Source: Bacteroidales bacterium UBA5287
Lineage (GTDB): Bacteria > Bacteroidota > Bacteroidia > Bacteroidales > Dysgonomonadaceae
DNA length: 64,000 bases
NCBI GenBank assembly: GCA_002411345.1
Contig: DHSL01000062.1
Span: forward strand, 45,674 to 109,673
Reading direction: 5' to 3'
Part shown: in pieces, positions 36,111 to 44,815 of the stretch
Layout: every line of letters begins with the position of its first letter
How positions within the stretch are numbered: the first letter of the stretch is position 1
Notes under the pieces: model-generated
Told to the model about the DNA's origin: nothing
What the model saw: only the letters and a program-made list of their open reading frames with translations
Database searches by the model: none
Translations under genes and position numbers: made by a program

Positions 36111-37595
36111 TTATTTATTTGATTCAGTTTCATAGGGATTTACAGAGTAACCCAAGACCTTTTCCAGGTCGGTTTTTGCAGCCAGATAATCATATATTGC
36201 ATTTCTGTATTGCAGTTGAGCATTTGTGACAGCCAGTGCTGCAGCATTAACATCAACTATTGTACCCAATCCCGTTTCATATCGTTTTACTGTAATTTCG
36301 TATCCCTTTTGTGCCTGTTGTATTGAAGATTGTGTGGCTATAATTTGTTCGATATTCTTGTTTATCAAGTCCATATTATTCTTGATTTGCAGCTTTAAGC
36401 CCTGTTCCAAGTCCTTACGCTGTTCCTATAGCTGAAGAACCTGAATCTTTGATTGTTTTAGATTATGATATCTTTGTCCCCCGTTGAACAAAGGAATAGC
36501 CAATGATATTCCAACCACTGAGTAAGGGTCCCATCTATAATCTTTAAATTTGTAATCGTTATTCTGGCTCATGTATGTATAATTGAAACTACTTGTGAGA
36601 ACCGGGTAAAACTGCGATTTCTGAAGTTCTACAACATTCTTTGCCTGCTGCGTTCCCAGATCAAACTGTTTGAGGTCGCTATTATTCATCAGCGAAGTAT
36701 CAGCAGGGATAAGCGTATTAAAGATATCATCTTCGTAATCAGTGAGTGCCCCTTCAATTATCAGAGGCACTTCAGAATCAATCCCGATCAACATTTTAAG
36801 TTGAATTTCTGCAATCTTCATCATGTTTTCCGATTGAAGAATGGTAGGGATCAAGCTTTTCATCCTCACATCCGCTGTAATTACGTCATATTCAGCCACT
36901 ACCCCCTGTTTAAATCGATTAGTAATATTAACCAGATTTAATGAGTCAGTGGTGTATGTTTCTTTGAAAACCCGATAACTATCTTGAGCCAGCAGTAAAC
37001 TATAAAAAGATTTGGTAACCTGATTTATCATATTGATTTTTGAAGCCCTTGATTTTTCCAAAGCAAGCTCGATATCCACCTCCGTCATTTGGATATTTTT
37101 CCACAAAGAAGGCACTATTAGAGGCAAACTCACGTTGAGACCGGTTGTCCACATGTTGAACCTACCCATTTGAACACCCTCACTGGAAGAAGTAGTAGAA
37201 GGATCAGGAGCGAAAAGTTTACCTATCACCTGTGCGATTTTGAGTTCTTCAGGAGTATATTTTGTAGGATCAATATCACCTCCAATTCCAAATCCCCCAT
37301 CAAAGTAAACCGTTTGTCTTTTGATAGTCCTTTGATATTGACCAATCAAATCCAATTGAGGCAATAATGCACCTTTTGCACTTTTGTTAGCATACTCTTT
37401 TTTGGTTATCTCCATGTCGGCCACCTTAATTGAAGGATTTTCGCTTAAGGCAATATCAATAGCAGTTTCCAAGTTCAGGATTAGTTTTCCATCCTGCAGT
37501 GTCAAGCTATCTATTTTATTTTGTGCCTGCAGGTTTATTAACCCTGTTAAACCACAAAAGAATAGAATTGAAAAGATGTAGTTTTTAATTTTCAT
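36111..37595 (-). pseudogene. TolC-family outer-membrane efflux protein, interrupted by an in-frame TAG
   Basis: Read through, the frame encodes 494 residues, the normal TolC size: a signal peptide (cleavage near INLQAQ, residue 25) and two TolC repeats of long helices and strands. At 36426-36428 a single TAG (codon 390) follows SKIQVLQL; the same frame then goes on with EQRKDLEQGLKLQIKNN, which is plainly the next helix of the family. No base is lost. The last 104 codons, including most of the final long helix pair, would not be made without suppression. A TTG 15 bases after the stop could restart, but a TolC tail alone could not form a channel. It may be a real nonsense mutation, or a sequence error from a Gln or Glu codon. 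Confidence 0.88.
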
Positions 37596-37601
37596 ATATA
37601 A

Positions 37602-38225
37602 TTAGTTTAAATCTTTATTATCTTTTTGGTGTTCAGCCAAATAAGCATCAACTATTTTAATACCTTTTTCGGTTGAAATACCTCTGATGAAATTGGTCAT
37701 CATTGTATATTTTATATCTTTAAACGAATATTCCGGTTTATCCAGAAAAGTAGAAATCATGTATTTGAAGCTACTTTGTCCTATAATAAAAGCTGATATC
37801 TCGACATTCAGATCTTTACGAATCATTCCCTGTTGGATTCCCATATTAAAAAAAGCAATTAAATGCTTTTGATCATGTTGTAGAACTTCAGTCATAGAGT
37901 TGAAGATGTTTGGATAATATTTATATATTTCTTCATAAAATAAAGGATTTGTATCAGGCATCTCGTTAAACATATCCAATAACCTTAGGAATACCTCAAT
38001 CACATTTTCCGATTTTTCTAAATATTCAGCGAACTTATTATCTCTAACCTTTCTTTGATAGTTAAGTATTTGAATGAGAATATGTTCTTTATCTTCAAAA
38101 TTAACATAAATAGTTCGTTTTGAAATGCCAAGTGATGAAGCTAATTCATCCATTGATGTACCTTTAATTCCTTTCTCACGAAATAATTGGCTCGCTTTGA
38201 GTATGATTTTTTCTTTTATATCCAT
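37602..38225 (-). CDS. TetR/AcrR family transcriptional regulator
   Basis: A 207-residue regulator. The DNA-binding helix-turn-helix is at residues 10-55 (ASQLFREKGIKGTSMDELA then LGISKRTIYVNFEDKEHIL), with a helical ligand domain behind it. As the first gene of the efflux set, six bases before tolC, it very probably represses the operon and responds to a pump substrate. The promoter box TACCTTTG at 38245-38252 lies 20 bases before its start, and the 220-base gap to the divergent OB-fold gene should hold the operator. I see no clear palindrome there. Confidence 0.93.
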   Translation of the reverse strand: MDIKEKIILKASQLFREKGIKGTSMDELASSLGISKRTIYVNFEDKEHILIQILNYQRKVRDNKFAEYLEKSENVIEVFLRLLDMFNEMPDTNPLFYEEIYKYYPNIFNSMTEVLQHDQKHLIAFFNMGIQQGMIRKDLNVEISAFIIGQSSFKYMISTFLDKPEYSFKDIKYTMMTNFIRGISTEKGIKIVDAYLAEHQKDNKDLN

Positions 38226-38244
38226 TTTATAGTAATAACCGATG

Positions 38245-38252
38245 CAAAGGTA
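38245..38252 (-). promoter_or_regulatory. Promoter -7 box of the efflux operon
   Basis: The minus strand reads TACCTTTG, an exact TAnnTTTG box, ahead of the TetR gene. Confidence 0.6.
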
Positions 38253-38409
38253 AATCAGAAAACTAAAAACGCAAAATTAGTTTCTTGATATTTAACATAT
38301 TTTACATTAAGATATTATTACATATTTTTATTTATGTCATTAAAATGAGCACGACAGATGTAAAACAATATTAACCATCAATTTCAATCATTCATTTTAA
38401 AAAAAACAA

Positions 38410-38417
38410 TATCTTTG
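38410..38417 (+). promoter_or_regulatory. Promoter -7 box of the OB-fold lipoprotein gene
   Basis: TATCTTTG, an exact TAnnTTTG box, 28 bases before the ATG at 38446. Confidence 0.6.
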
Positions 38418-38445
38418 AAGTATAAAACATCTAAACCAAATAAAT

Positions 38446-38886
38446 ATGCAAAAGAAAAAGTTTTTATCTGTGATTACCCTATCGGTAATACTGTTAAGTG
38501 GTACGTTTATGGGATGCACGAACAAAGCAAAGACATTGTCGGTTGACGAATTATTGGAACAAGCCTCAGAGTTGGTCGGGAAACAAATTGTTGTTGAAGG
38601 CCTTGCCACCCATGTATGTCAAAAAAGCGGGATGAAACTGTTTTTAAAAGGCACTGCTGACGATAAAACCATTAGAACCGAATCTAACAGCAGTATTGGC
38701 AAATTCGATCCAAATGCAGTAGACAAACAAGTGAGGGTACAAGGAATATTGGTTGAAGAGATTGTTAAAGAAGCCGATCATCATGAAGCCGAGAATTTGG
38801 TTGCAGACAGTGCAGTCTGCGAAACAGAGCTATCCACTCAAAAAAACTATTATATAGCAGCCGACGCTTATCAGATTATTCAATGA
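38446..38886 (+). CDS. OB-fold lipoprotein
   Basis: A 146-residue lipoprotein (lipobox LLSGTFMGC, Cys near residue 24). After the signal comes a small beta-barrel of OB-fold type: VDELLEQASELVGKQIVVEG, ATHVCQKSGMKLFLKGT, then KQVRVQGILVEEIVKE. The two inner cysteines (HVCQKSG and DSAVCET) could form a disulphide or bind metal. Similar Bacteroidota proteins have no known job. Its stop overlaps the DUF2461 start (ATGA), which ties the two genes together. Confidence 0.75.
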   Translation: MQKKKFLSVITLSVILLSGTFMGCTNKAKTLSVDELLEQASELVGKQIVVEGLATHVCQKSGMKLFLKGTADDKTIRTESNSSIGKFDPNAVDKQVRVQGILVEEIVKEADHHEAENLVADSAVCETELSTQKNYYIAADAYQIIQ

Positions 38887-39575
38887 AATCACCTTTAGAA
38901 TTTAGAGGATTTACACCCCAAACCATTCAGTTTTTGAAGGATCTGAAAGAGAACAACTACAAAGAATGGTTTGAAGAAAATCGTAAAATATACGAAGAAG
39001 AACTCTTGCAGCCACTTAAGTTGTTAGTGGAATCATTGACCCCCGCGATGTTCAGCATTGATGCAAGATTTGAATTCAGGTCCTATAAAGTACTCTCTCG
39101 TATATATAGAGACATTCGTTTTAGTAAAGATAAGAGTCCGTACAAGAGTGGTATGTGGATATCATTTAACCGTCCCACTAAAGAATGGACCGATGTGCCC
39201 GGTTATTATTTTGAGCTGAGTGCCGATCATTGCCAGTATGGTATGGGGTTGTATATGCCCAAAAGAAAGGTTATGAATATATTAAGAGAAGAAATTGAAT
39301 ACAACACCGAATCGTTTATGGATATGGTGCAACCCATTATTGACAAAGGCTTTACTGTGGAAGGAGAGATGTATTCAAAACCATTAAAGAACCATTTGGG
39401 AGAAGATATGCAACCTTGGTTTCAACGAAAGAGCATTTATTTCATGAAAGAAATAGCATTAACAGATGCAATATTGTTTTCAGAAGAATTATCGTTGAAA
39501 TTAATTGAAGACTTCACTTCATCTACCGCGCTATACAGGTTGATGATGGACGTTGCAGATGAAGCAAAGGGATAA
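38883..39575 (+). CDS. DUF2461 family protein
   Basis: A soluble protein of 230 residues belonging to the DUF2461/TIGR02453 family: FRGFTPQTIQFLKDLKENN, YKEWFEENRKIYEEELLQP, then FSKDKSPYKSGMWISF and YFELSADHCQYGMGLYMP. No catalytic residues are agreed for the family. It has no signal peptide although it is coupled (4-base overlap) to an exported OB-fold lipoprotein. It converges on the lactonase gene, the two stops being about 8 bases apart. Confidence 0.9.
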   Translation: MKSPLEFRGFTPQTIQFLKDLKENNYKEWFEENRKIYEEELLQPLKLLVESLTPAMFSIDARFEFRSYKVLSRIYRDIRFSKDKSPYKSGMWISFNRPTKEWTDVPGYYFELSADHCQYGMGLYMPKRKVMNILREEIEYNTESFMDMVQPIIDKGFTVEGEMYSKPLKNHLGEDMQPWFQRKSIYFMKEIALTDAILFSEELSLKLIEDFTSSTALYRLMMDVADEAKG

Positions 39576-39583
39576 GTGTAAAT

Positions 39584-40774
39584 CTATTCCATATCCATAA
39601 ATTGAATGCAGACAGGTTTGCTCAGCAGAATATCTTTTTCGGTATTGGTGAGCAATCCTGTATCCTGATTGACCTTGAACACCTGAATTTTGTTATCATC
39701 ACGACAAGCCACAAGGAGATACTGTCCATCAGGTGTAAAGTTGAAATTGCGTGGATGACGACCGGTAGGTTGATAACCCACACGTGCAAGCGTTCCAGTT
39801 TTTTGATCAATAGAGAAAATGGCTATTCCATCATCCTTTAATCGATTTGAAGTATATAAGAATTTGCCATCGGGAGAAACGTGAATATCCGCACTACCCT
39901 GTCCTCCCACAGAATCGGAAGCGATGGTCTGTTTCATTGTGATGTCCCCATCGTTATAATCATATACAACCACTTGGCCAGAGATCTCACCCAACACATA
40001 CATATATTCCATGTTAGGATGAAAATCGATATGACGCGGTCCCATGCCTGAAGGTGTTGGGAACTCCACTATATCCGATTCAGAAAGAATGGGTTGCCCC
40101 TCAAAAGGTGTATCATTTACGTTTAACCTATAAATTTTGTCCGCTCCCAGATCCGTAGCGAAAAGATAAGCACCATCAGGTGAAAACTTTACACAATGTA
40201 CATGCGATGCACTTTGTCTTTTCAATGAATCGAGCCCTTTTCCCGAGAAAGTGATTAATGTGCCAACTTCCGATAGTTGTCCATCGTTAGAAACAGGCAA
40301 CACAGATATGCTGCCACCGCCATAGTTGGCTGTTACCACGTTTTGTCCCAATCCATCAGTAGTAATATAGCAAGGGCTGCCACCATAGGTGTTTTGCGAG
40401 TTAATTGCTGTGAGAATACCCATATTTTTATTGAACGAAAAAGAGTGTACAAAACTATCATTATCGCCATTCTCACCCACTGCAAATACAAATTTTTGAT
40501 TGGGAGAAATTGTCAGAAACGAGGGGTTTTTTACCTCAATCATGCTCACAGAATCTGTTTGAGCCTTTTTTGAGTCGAACTGATATACATAAATACCTTT
40601 GCTTTTGTCATTGTCAGTATAAGTGCCAACGAGCATAAACAAATCGCCTTTTTTCTTTAATGGAGCCCCCTGAGTTTGATTATCTTGATTTTGTGTGCTT
40701 CCATTTGTGTTTTTTCTGTTGCTGCATGAACTGAAAATCATTACAAACGTCATTAAGTAGATTATTTTTTTCAT
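39584..40774 (-). CDS. Lactonase family beta-propeller lipoprotein
   Basis: A 396-residue protein with a lipoprotein signal (TFVMIFSSCSNR) and a seven-bladed propeller of the 6-phosphogluconolactonase/YbhE type (PF10282). Blade motifs include NPSFLTISPNQKFVFAVGE, HVHCVKFSPDGAYLFATDLG, GPRHIDFHPNMEYMYVLGE, GSADIHVSPDGKFLYTSNR and HPRNFNFTPDGQYLLVACR. Being exported, it is unlikely to serve the cytoplasmic pentose-phosphate pathway; the true substrate is open. I start at ATG 40774 because the ATG nine codons upstream (40801) falls inside the promoter box at 40799-40806. Confidence 0.9.
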   Translation of the reverse strand: MKKIIYLMTFVMIFSSCSNRKNTNGSTQNQDNQTQGAPLKKKGDLFMLVGTYTDNDKSKGIYVYQFDSKKAQTDSVSMIEVKNPSFLTISPNQKFVFAVGENGDNDSFVHSFSFNKNMGILTAINSQNTYGGSPCYITTDGLGQNVVTANYGGGSISVLPVSNDGQLSEVGTLITFSGKGLDSLKRQSASHVHCVKFSPDGAYLFATDLGADKIYRLNVNDTPFEGQPILSESDIVEFPTPSGMGPRHIDFHPNMEYMYVLGEISGQVVVYDYNDGDITMKQTIASDSVGGQGSADIHVSPDGKFLYTSNRLKDDGIAIFSIDQKTGTLARVGYQPTGRHPRNFNFTPDGQYLLVACRDDNKIQVFKVNQDTGLLTNTEKDILLSKPVCIQFMDME

Positions 40775-40798
40775 TTTGAGTAGTGTTGATAATAAGTA

Positions 40799-40806
40799 CA
40801 AAAATA
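40799..40806 (-). promoter_or_regulatory. Promoter -7 box of the lactonase gene
   Basis: The minus strand reads TATTTTTG, an exact TAnnTTTG box. It decides the lactonase start (40774, not 40801). Confidence 0.6.
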
Positions 40807-40859
40807 TACTTTTTTTGGTTATATATGTTCTTTTAGTGTAAATGCTGAGAAGAAATAAA

Positions 40860-40899
40860 TCAAACCCGTCGAAGTTGATTGTTTCATCGACGGATTTGA
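40860..40899 (-). terminator. Hairpin at the 3' end of the DUF6266 remnant
   Basis: TCAAACCCGTCGA and TCGACGGATTTGA pair over 13 positions with one wobble around a 14-base loop. On the minus strand TTTATTT follows. It lies 26 bases past the stop of the broken gene and is probably its old terminator. Confidence 0.6.
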
Positions 40900-40924
40900 G
40901 TTTTAGACTGTTAGGACATCAGGG

Positions 40925-41390
40925 TTACGATTTGATGTTATCGATGTTAAGTATGTCCGTTTCACTACCAGCAACACCAAGCACACCAATTGTGGTATCC
41001 CATGATAAATTAACAAGAGTTGTTGCAAGATCGGGAGTAGCAATCACATCCGATACTCCGGGGAGAGGTCCCGAAGCCACGTTTATTTTTGAATAATCGA
41101 TTGTGAAGTCAGGATAAACGCCCTGTACCCCGGTTTCTGAGCATAAATCCAGAAACTGTTCTGATGGCATACTTGTCTTTATGCGCCTGTATGATTACTT
41201 CGCGAAATTTTGCCAGTTCACTGTTTACGAGTGCAAACTTGGCACGCTGTTCCATTTGTTTGGGTGATTATTTGTCGGTTGGAGGATTATAAACCCTTAA
41301 CACATTTGTTCCATCAGCCTATACAGTTGCGACTGCTGTACCATGCTTTCCTGAAATCAATCCAAAAGTTGTAGAAACGAATTTACTCAT
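40925..41390 (-). pseudogene. Decayed DUF6266 gene
   Basis: From ATG 41390 the minus strand reads MSKFVSTTFGLISGKHGTA, continuing ATV, TAG (41321-41319), ADGTNVLRVYNPPTDK, TAA (41270-41268), SPKQMEQRAKFALVNSELA, then KFREVIIQAHKDKYA. After KDKYA the sense passes into another frame near 41165, giving EQFLDLCSETGVQGVYPDF and so on to the stop at 40925. The GKHGTAV...P...SPKQMEQRAKF pattern is that of DUF6266, a Bacteroidota family often seen near mobile DNA. Two stop codons plus a frameshift make it dead. A matching hairpin follows. Confidence 0.75.
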
Positions 41391-41501
41391 AGTTATTAGT
41401 ACACCCGCCGTTTGTTGTTATTAAAATGTTTGGTATTGTGCTCCTTTGGATAGTGGTCGGTGTCGATTTATATCCATTGGAGTGTTTGTTTTGCTAACTT
41501 G

Positions 41502-41551
41502 AGTGCAACCATGATGCAAGGAAGGTGCAAGGAAGGTGCAAGGAAGGATGA
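41502..41551. repeat. Tandem 11-bp direct repeats (consensus GGTGCAAGGAA)
   Basis: TGC occurs at 41504, 41515, 41526 and 41537, exactly 11 bases apart, within units reading GAGTGCAACCA, TGATGCAAGGA, AGGTGCAAGGA and AGGTGCAAGGA. This is the same unit type as the array at 23171-23227. Confidence 0.88.
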
Positions 41552-41859
41552 ACTCGATTTGATAACCTTTATTTATAGTGTAAAGATAAGTAAAATATTT
41601 GTAATCTGCACTATGAGTGGTTTTAGCTGCGCTGGTTTGCGTTGGTTTGCGTTGGTGGGGAATTGTTGAGAGGGGATTTTTTAGGGGGATTTGGGGTTTG
41701 AAGGATGTTGGGATGTTGGGGATTTGTTTTTTGATATGTCGGGTTATTTGAGGTGTGTTTTTGAATTGGGGATTGGAGGGTGATTGTTGGAATTTGGATT
41801 GTTGGGAATTGGAATTGAAGTTTTAGGAGTGGGTTTGGGATTATTGATTGATGTTTATT

Positions 41860-41940
41860 TTTAAATCCTACAAATCCTACGTTTCCTACGTTTCCTACGG
41901 GGGGGATTCAGGGGATTCAGGGGATTGGGGGGATTTGGGG
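41860..41940. repeat. CCTAC repeats followed by G-tracts (quadruplex-prone)
   Basis: AAATCCTAC occurs twice, then GTTTCCTAC twice (9-bp units), followed by G7 (41899-41905), G4 (41911), G4 (41920), G6 (41927) and G4 (41937) with short spacers. Five neighbouring G-runs of at least four can fold as a G-quadruplex on the plus strand. Confidence 0.8.
41885..41917 (+). repeat. Left copy of a perfect 33-bp inverted repeat
   Basis: Begins CCTACGTTTCCTACG and ends ATTCAGGGGATT. Its exact reverse complement is at 43626-43658, on the far side of the broken thioredoxin-type gene. Confidence 0.9.
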
Positions 41941-42001
41941 TTTTAGAATTCGGGGTTGGTATGGGAAATGATGGTTTTAGGGTATTTGGTGTTTGGTGTT
42001 T

Positions 42002-42029
42002 GAGACTTGAGACTTGGGACTTGGGACTT
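42002..42029. repeat. Four tandem 7-bp repeats
   Basis: GAGACTT twice followed by GGGACTT twice, ending shortly before the broken thioredoxin-type gene. Confidence 0.85.
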
Positions 42030-42122
42030 GGTGTGGAATTCTAAAAAATAAATATCTTAAAAATAGTGATTTACAGATAAATTAACTAAATTGCGATGGT
42101 AAAGTTTTAATCTTTGATTTAA

Positions 42123-43636
42123 ATGAAAAATTGGCAATTATCAACTTTTATTATTTTATTGATTTTATTGGGAACATGCGGAAATGGTCAAGCAGATTTT
42201 GAGATTGAAAAAAACATAATCATCTCAGGTACAATTACCAATTATGAAGTTGGTAAATCTCCACAAACAATTGAAATTTCTCGTAAAGATTTTTTCGATC
42301 TAAATGAAAAATACGTAGAGGAAATCAGTGAAAATGGAACTTTTAAATTTATATTTCAATTTCCTACATTCAAGAATCTACTCTAAACTATGGAAATCCT
42401 ATTTCGTTATTATGTGTTCCAGGTGACAGTGTGACTATTGAAATCGACAATAAAATACTACAAAACCAAGAATCCCAGGAATATATAAAATTTTCAGATA
42501 CTGAGATAGGTAAAACAAACTGGCTCATGAATAAATTTAATGCAGAATTACCTAATGAGAATTACATATATAACCATGCAAATGAAGCGGAAAAGAATTT
42601 ATCTCCTGAAGAGTATGCTGATTTTATCAAAAAAAGAGAACAAGAATATTATGCCTTTTTGGATAAGTTAAAAAAAGAAAATAAAACAACAAAATTATTT
42701 GATAAGTGGGTGAATGATAAGCTTAAATATGAATCATGGAGAGATTTATTACGTTACAGATGGACCCACCCTCATTACAATGGAATGCAAAGAGATAGTT
42801 TTAACCTTGGTGAGAGCTTTTTTACTTTTTTACGTGATTATAACATGAATGATAATGAACTATTTTCTGTAGTTCATACAGATTTTTTGGATGAATATTC
42901 AATTTATTCAAATGAATACCCTAAAGATTCAGTATCAAAGTTTGTTTCAACATTTCAATCGGAAGGTGCCGAAAAGGCTTTGCCCATTTTAAAAAATATG
43001 ATAGATATAAACACAAGTGGATTTACAAAAGAATTATTACTTACAAAGCTATATATGAACTTATTAAATGCGCAAGAGATTGGCATGTTTGAAGCAATTT
43101 ATGATTCAAGTTTTACCCATAAAAGTTATTTCTTAAATACTATCAAAAAAGAATACAGCAAATTAAGGGATTACTTTTCAAATCAAAATATGGAAAACGC
43201 AAATCTTTCGACAATTAAATCGTCTGTTGTTTCAAGTCTGATTGATACAATAGCTCAAAAATATAGAGACAAAATTATTTATATTGATTTTTGGGCTCCA
43301 TGGTGTGGTCCATGCATTGAGGAAATACCCTATTCAAAAGACATTCAAGAATATTTTAAAAATGATGATGTTGTATTTCTATTTTTGGCAAATAGATGTA
43401 AAGAAGAATCGTGGAAATCAACAATTTCAAACAAAAAACTTATCGGGGAACATATTCTATTGACTGATGATCAGTTCAATATATTAGCAGGTTTATTGAA
43501 TATTAGTGGGATACCTCATTATACTCTGATTGATGACAAAGGAAATATTGTATTAAAAGATGCTCCTAGACCAAGTGATAAGGAAAAATTAATTGCAGAA
43601 ATTGAAAGACATTTGAATAAACACCAAATCCCCTGA
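42123..43636 (+). pseudogene. Thioredoxin-fold (TlpA/ResA-like) exported protein, frame-disrupted
   Basis: The first 87 codons give a signal peptide (TFIILLILLGTCGN) and the start of a beta-rich N-domain, ending at a TAA (42384). The sense continues in another frame (STLNYGNPISLLCVPGDSV, then TIEID) to the stop at 43634-43636. The second part has a long helical middle and a thioredoxin domain with YIDFWAPWCGPCIEE and SGIPHYTLIDDKGNIV. This is the layout of Bacteroidota TlpA-like disulphide reductases. The switch must lie between 42347, after a TAA in the second frame, and 42386. One missing base explains it. The final codons (KHQIP and stop) fall inside the right inverted repeat at 43626-43658, so the C-terminus may also be altered. 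About 504 codons if repaired. Confidence 0.82.
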
Positions 43637-43658
43637 ATCCCCCCCGTAGGAAACGTAG
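43626..43658 (-). repeat. Right copy of the 33-bp inverted repeat, overlapping the thioredoxin-type stop
   Basis: Exact reverse complement of 41885-41917. It supplies the last three codons and the stop of the thioredoxin-type gene. Beyond it, GGATTTGGAGGATTTGGAG repeats continue to about 43680. Confidence 0.9.
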
Positions 43659-43774
43659 GATTTGGAGGATTTGGAGATTTAGATATTTGGAGATATTCAA
43701 GATTTAAAGGATTGAGGCGGATTGGAGAAGTTAGATATTAAGAATTTGGGGAAATTGGAATGATTTGTTTTTTT

Positions 43775-43892
43775 GTATTTTATTGAAAACCAATTATTTT
43801 GTTAATTGTTATATTGTTATGATTTAATAGGTAATTGCAAGAATCCGTTTGAAACTCATGTGCTTTTTACGGCTATGTTCTTGAATAAATAG
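43775..43892 (+). repeat. Duplicated upstream region, copy 1
   Basis: Starts GTATTTTATTGAAAA and contains ATTATTTTGTTAATTGTT; ends with TTTTTACGGC and AATAAATAG. A closely similar stretch lies at 47310-47428 upstream of the third paralogue. Confidence 0.8.
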
Positions 43893-43921
43893 TTTGTATT
43901 TATTTTTAAAAACGCACGCTC

Positions 43922-44815
43922 ATGATGAAAAAATTGTTTTTACTTTTACTGTTGTTTCCTACTTTTTTGTTTAGTCAGGAGAACATGAAGAAATCGGCTG
44001 AAGATTTTATAATGGAATACTTTAAATTGCATGAAGATTTAAAGTGGGATGCGATTCCCGGAATGTATGCAGAAGATGCTCAGATTGTTTGGCCTAATGG
44101 TGATGTTCTTAATACGATGAAGGAAATAAAACCTTATTTGGAAAAGATCAACAAAGAGACTATTGGCTTGAAAATTGATGTAAAAACGATGCTGGTTGAT
44201 GTTACGGGACCTAACTCAGTAATGGTTACTACAAACTTTATATCAACAATAAAACAGAAGGAAATTATTCATGTTTTTGATCAGACTGATGTGTATCTTT
44301 TGGAACGCGTTGGTGATTTATGGAAAATAAAAAAGGATGTTACTAATTGGAATTTTCCACTCATCTTTAGTGAAAATGTTGATGAAAAGTATGTTTTGCG
44401 TAGTATGCCATTGATTGTAAGAGCAAAAGAAACAATTGATTTGGTATGGTCTAATATAAGTTATGGTATTGAAGATTTTAAGAAATCGGGAAGACCATCG
44501 GCAATGTATGGCAAAATAATGGGTAAAAGGTATGCAAGTTTTTGGGATCAATCAAAAGGATTTAATTATTCTACTTTGAGTCTGATTAAGGCTTTTGAGG
44601 TTTTTTTTACTCAAGTTGAGGTTATGCAAAGAGATGAAACGACGCTTAAAGCAAGGTTTACTCCCCCGATGATTAATAAGAATATGAATGTGACAAGAAA
44701 GGATTTATTCAATTACAACGAAGGCTTTTGGCTTGAAATTGCTGATAAAATGGGAACCAGTTTTACTCAGACTGATGATGGAAAATATTGGATTGTAACT
44801 ATAAAAAAGAAATGA
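43922..44815 (+). CDS. Secreted two-domain protein, paralogue A (NTF2-like N-terminus)
   Basis: A 297-residue protein with a signal peptide (cleavage near TFLFSQ, residue 20). Residues about 25-150 look like an NTF2/SnoaL-type fold: SAEDFIMEYFKLHEDLKWDAIPGMYAEDAQIVWPNGD (core KWDAIPGMYAEDAQIVWPNG), then VMVTTNFIST and VYLLERVGDLWKIKKD. The second half (about 165-297) is a separate domain I do not recognise: FKKSGRPSAMYGKIMGKRYA, FWDQSKGFNYSTLSL, VEVMQRDETTLKARF and an ending TSFTQTDDGKYWIVTIKKK. Paralogues follow at 46045 and 47672. The TGA overlaps the start of the zincin-like gene. MMKKL allows a start at 43922 or 43925. Function unknown. Confidence 0.85.
   Translation: MMKKLFLLLLLFPTFLFSQENMKKSAEDFIMEYFKLHEDLKWDAIPGMYAEDAQIVWPNGDVLNTMKEIKPYLEKINKETIGLKIDVKTMLVDVTGPNSVMVTTNFISTIKQKEIIHVFDQTDVYLLERVGDLWKIKKDVTNWNFPLIFSENVDEKYVLRSMPLIVRAKETIDLVWSNISYGIEDFKKSGRPSAMYGKIMGKRYASFWDQSKGFNYSTLSLIKAFEVFFTQVEVMQRDETTLKARFTPPMINKNMNVTRKDLFNYNEGFWLEIADKMGTSFTQTDDGKYWIVTIKKK

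Larger units (their letters stand above)
41391..42122. other. Gene-free, G/T-rich stretch packed with short direct repeats
   Basis: No believable gene lies here. From about 41640 to 42030 the plus strand is strongly G+T biased (runs such as GGGGGATTTGGGGTTT and GGATGTTGGGATGTTGGGG). It holds the 11-bp array at 41502-41551, a CCTAC/G-tract block at 41860-41940, GAGACTT/GGGACTT repeats at 42002-42029 and the left 33-bp inverted repeat. Confidence 0.8.

Noticed and set aside
36111..36410. Independent small gene starting at a TTG
   Set aside because: It is the in-frame continuation of tolC after a single TAG, not a separate gene.
40842..41096. 84-codon open frame on the plus strand
   Set aside because: It is the complement of the DUF6266 remnant and its terminator hairpin.
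41460..41669. 69-codon open frame on the plus strand
   Set aside because: It is translated largely from the 11-bp repeat array and G/T-rich DNA; no sign of a real protein.
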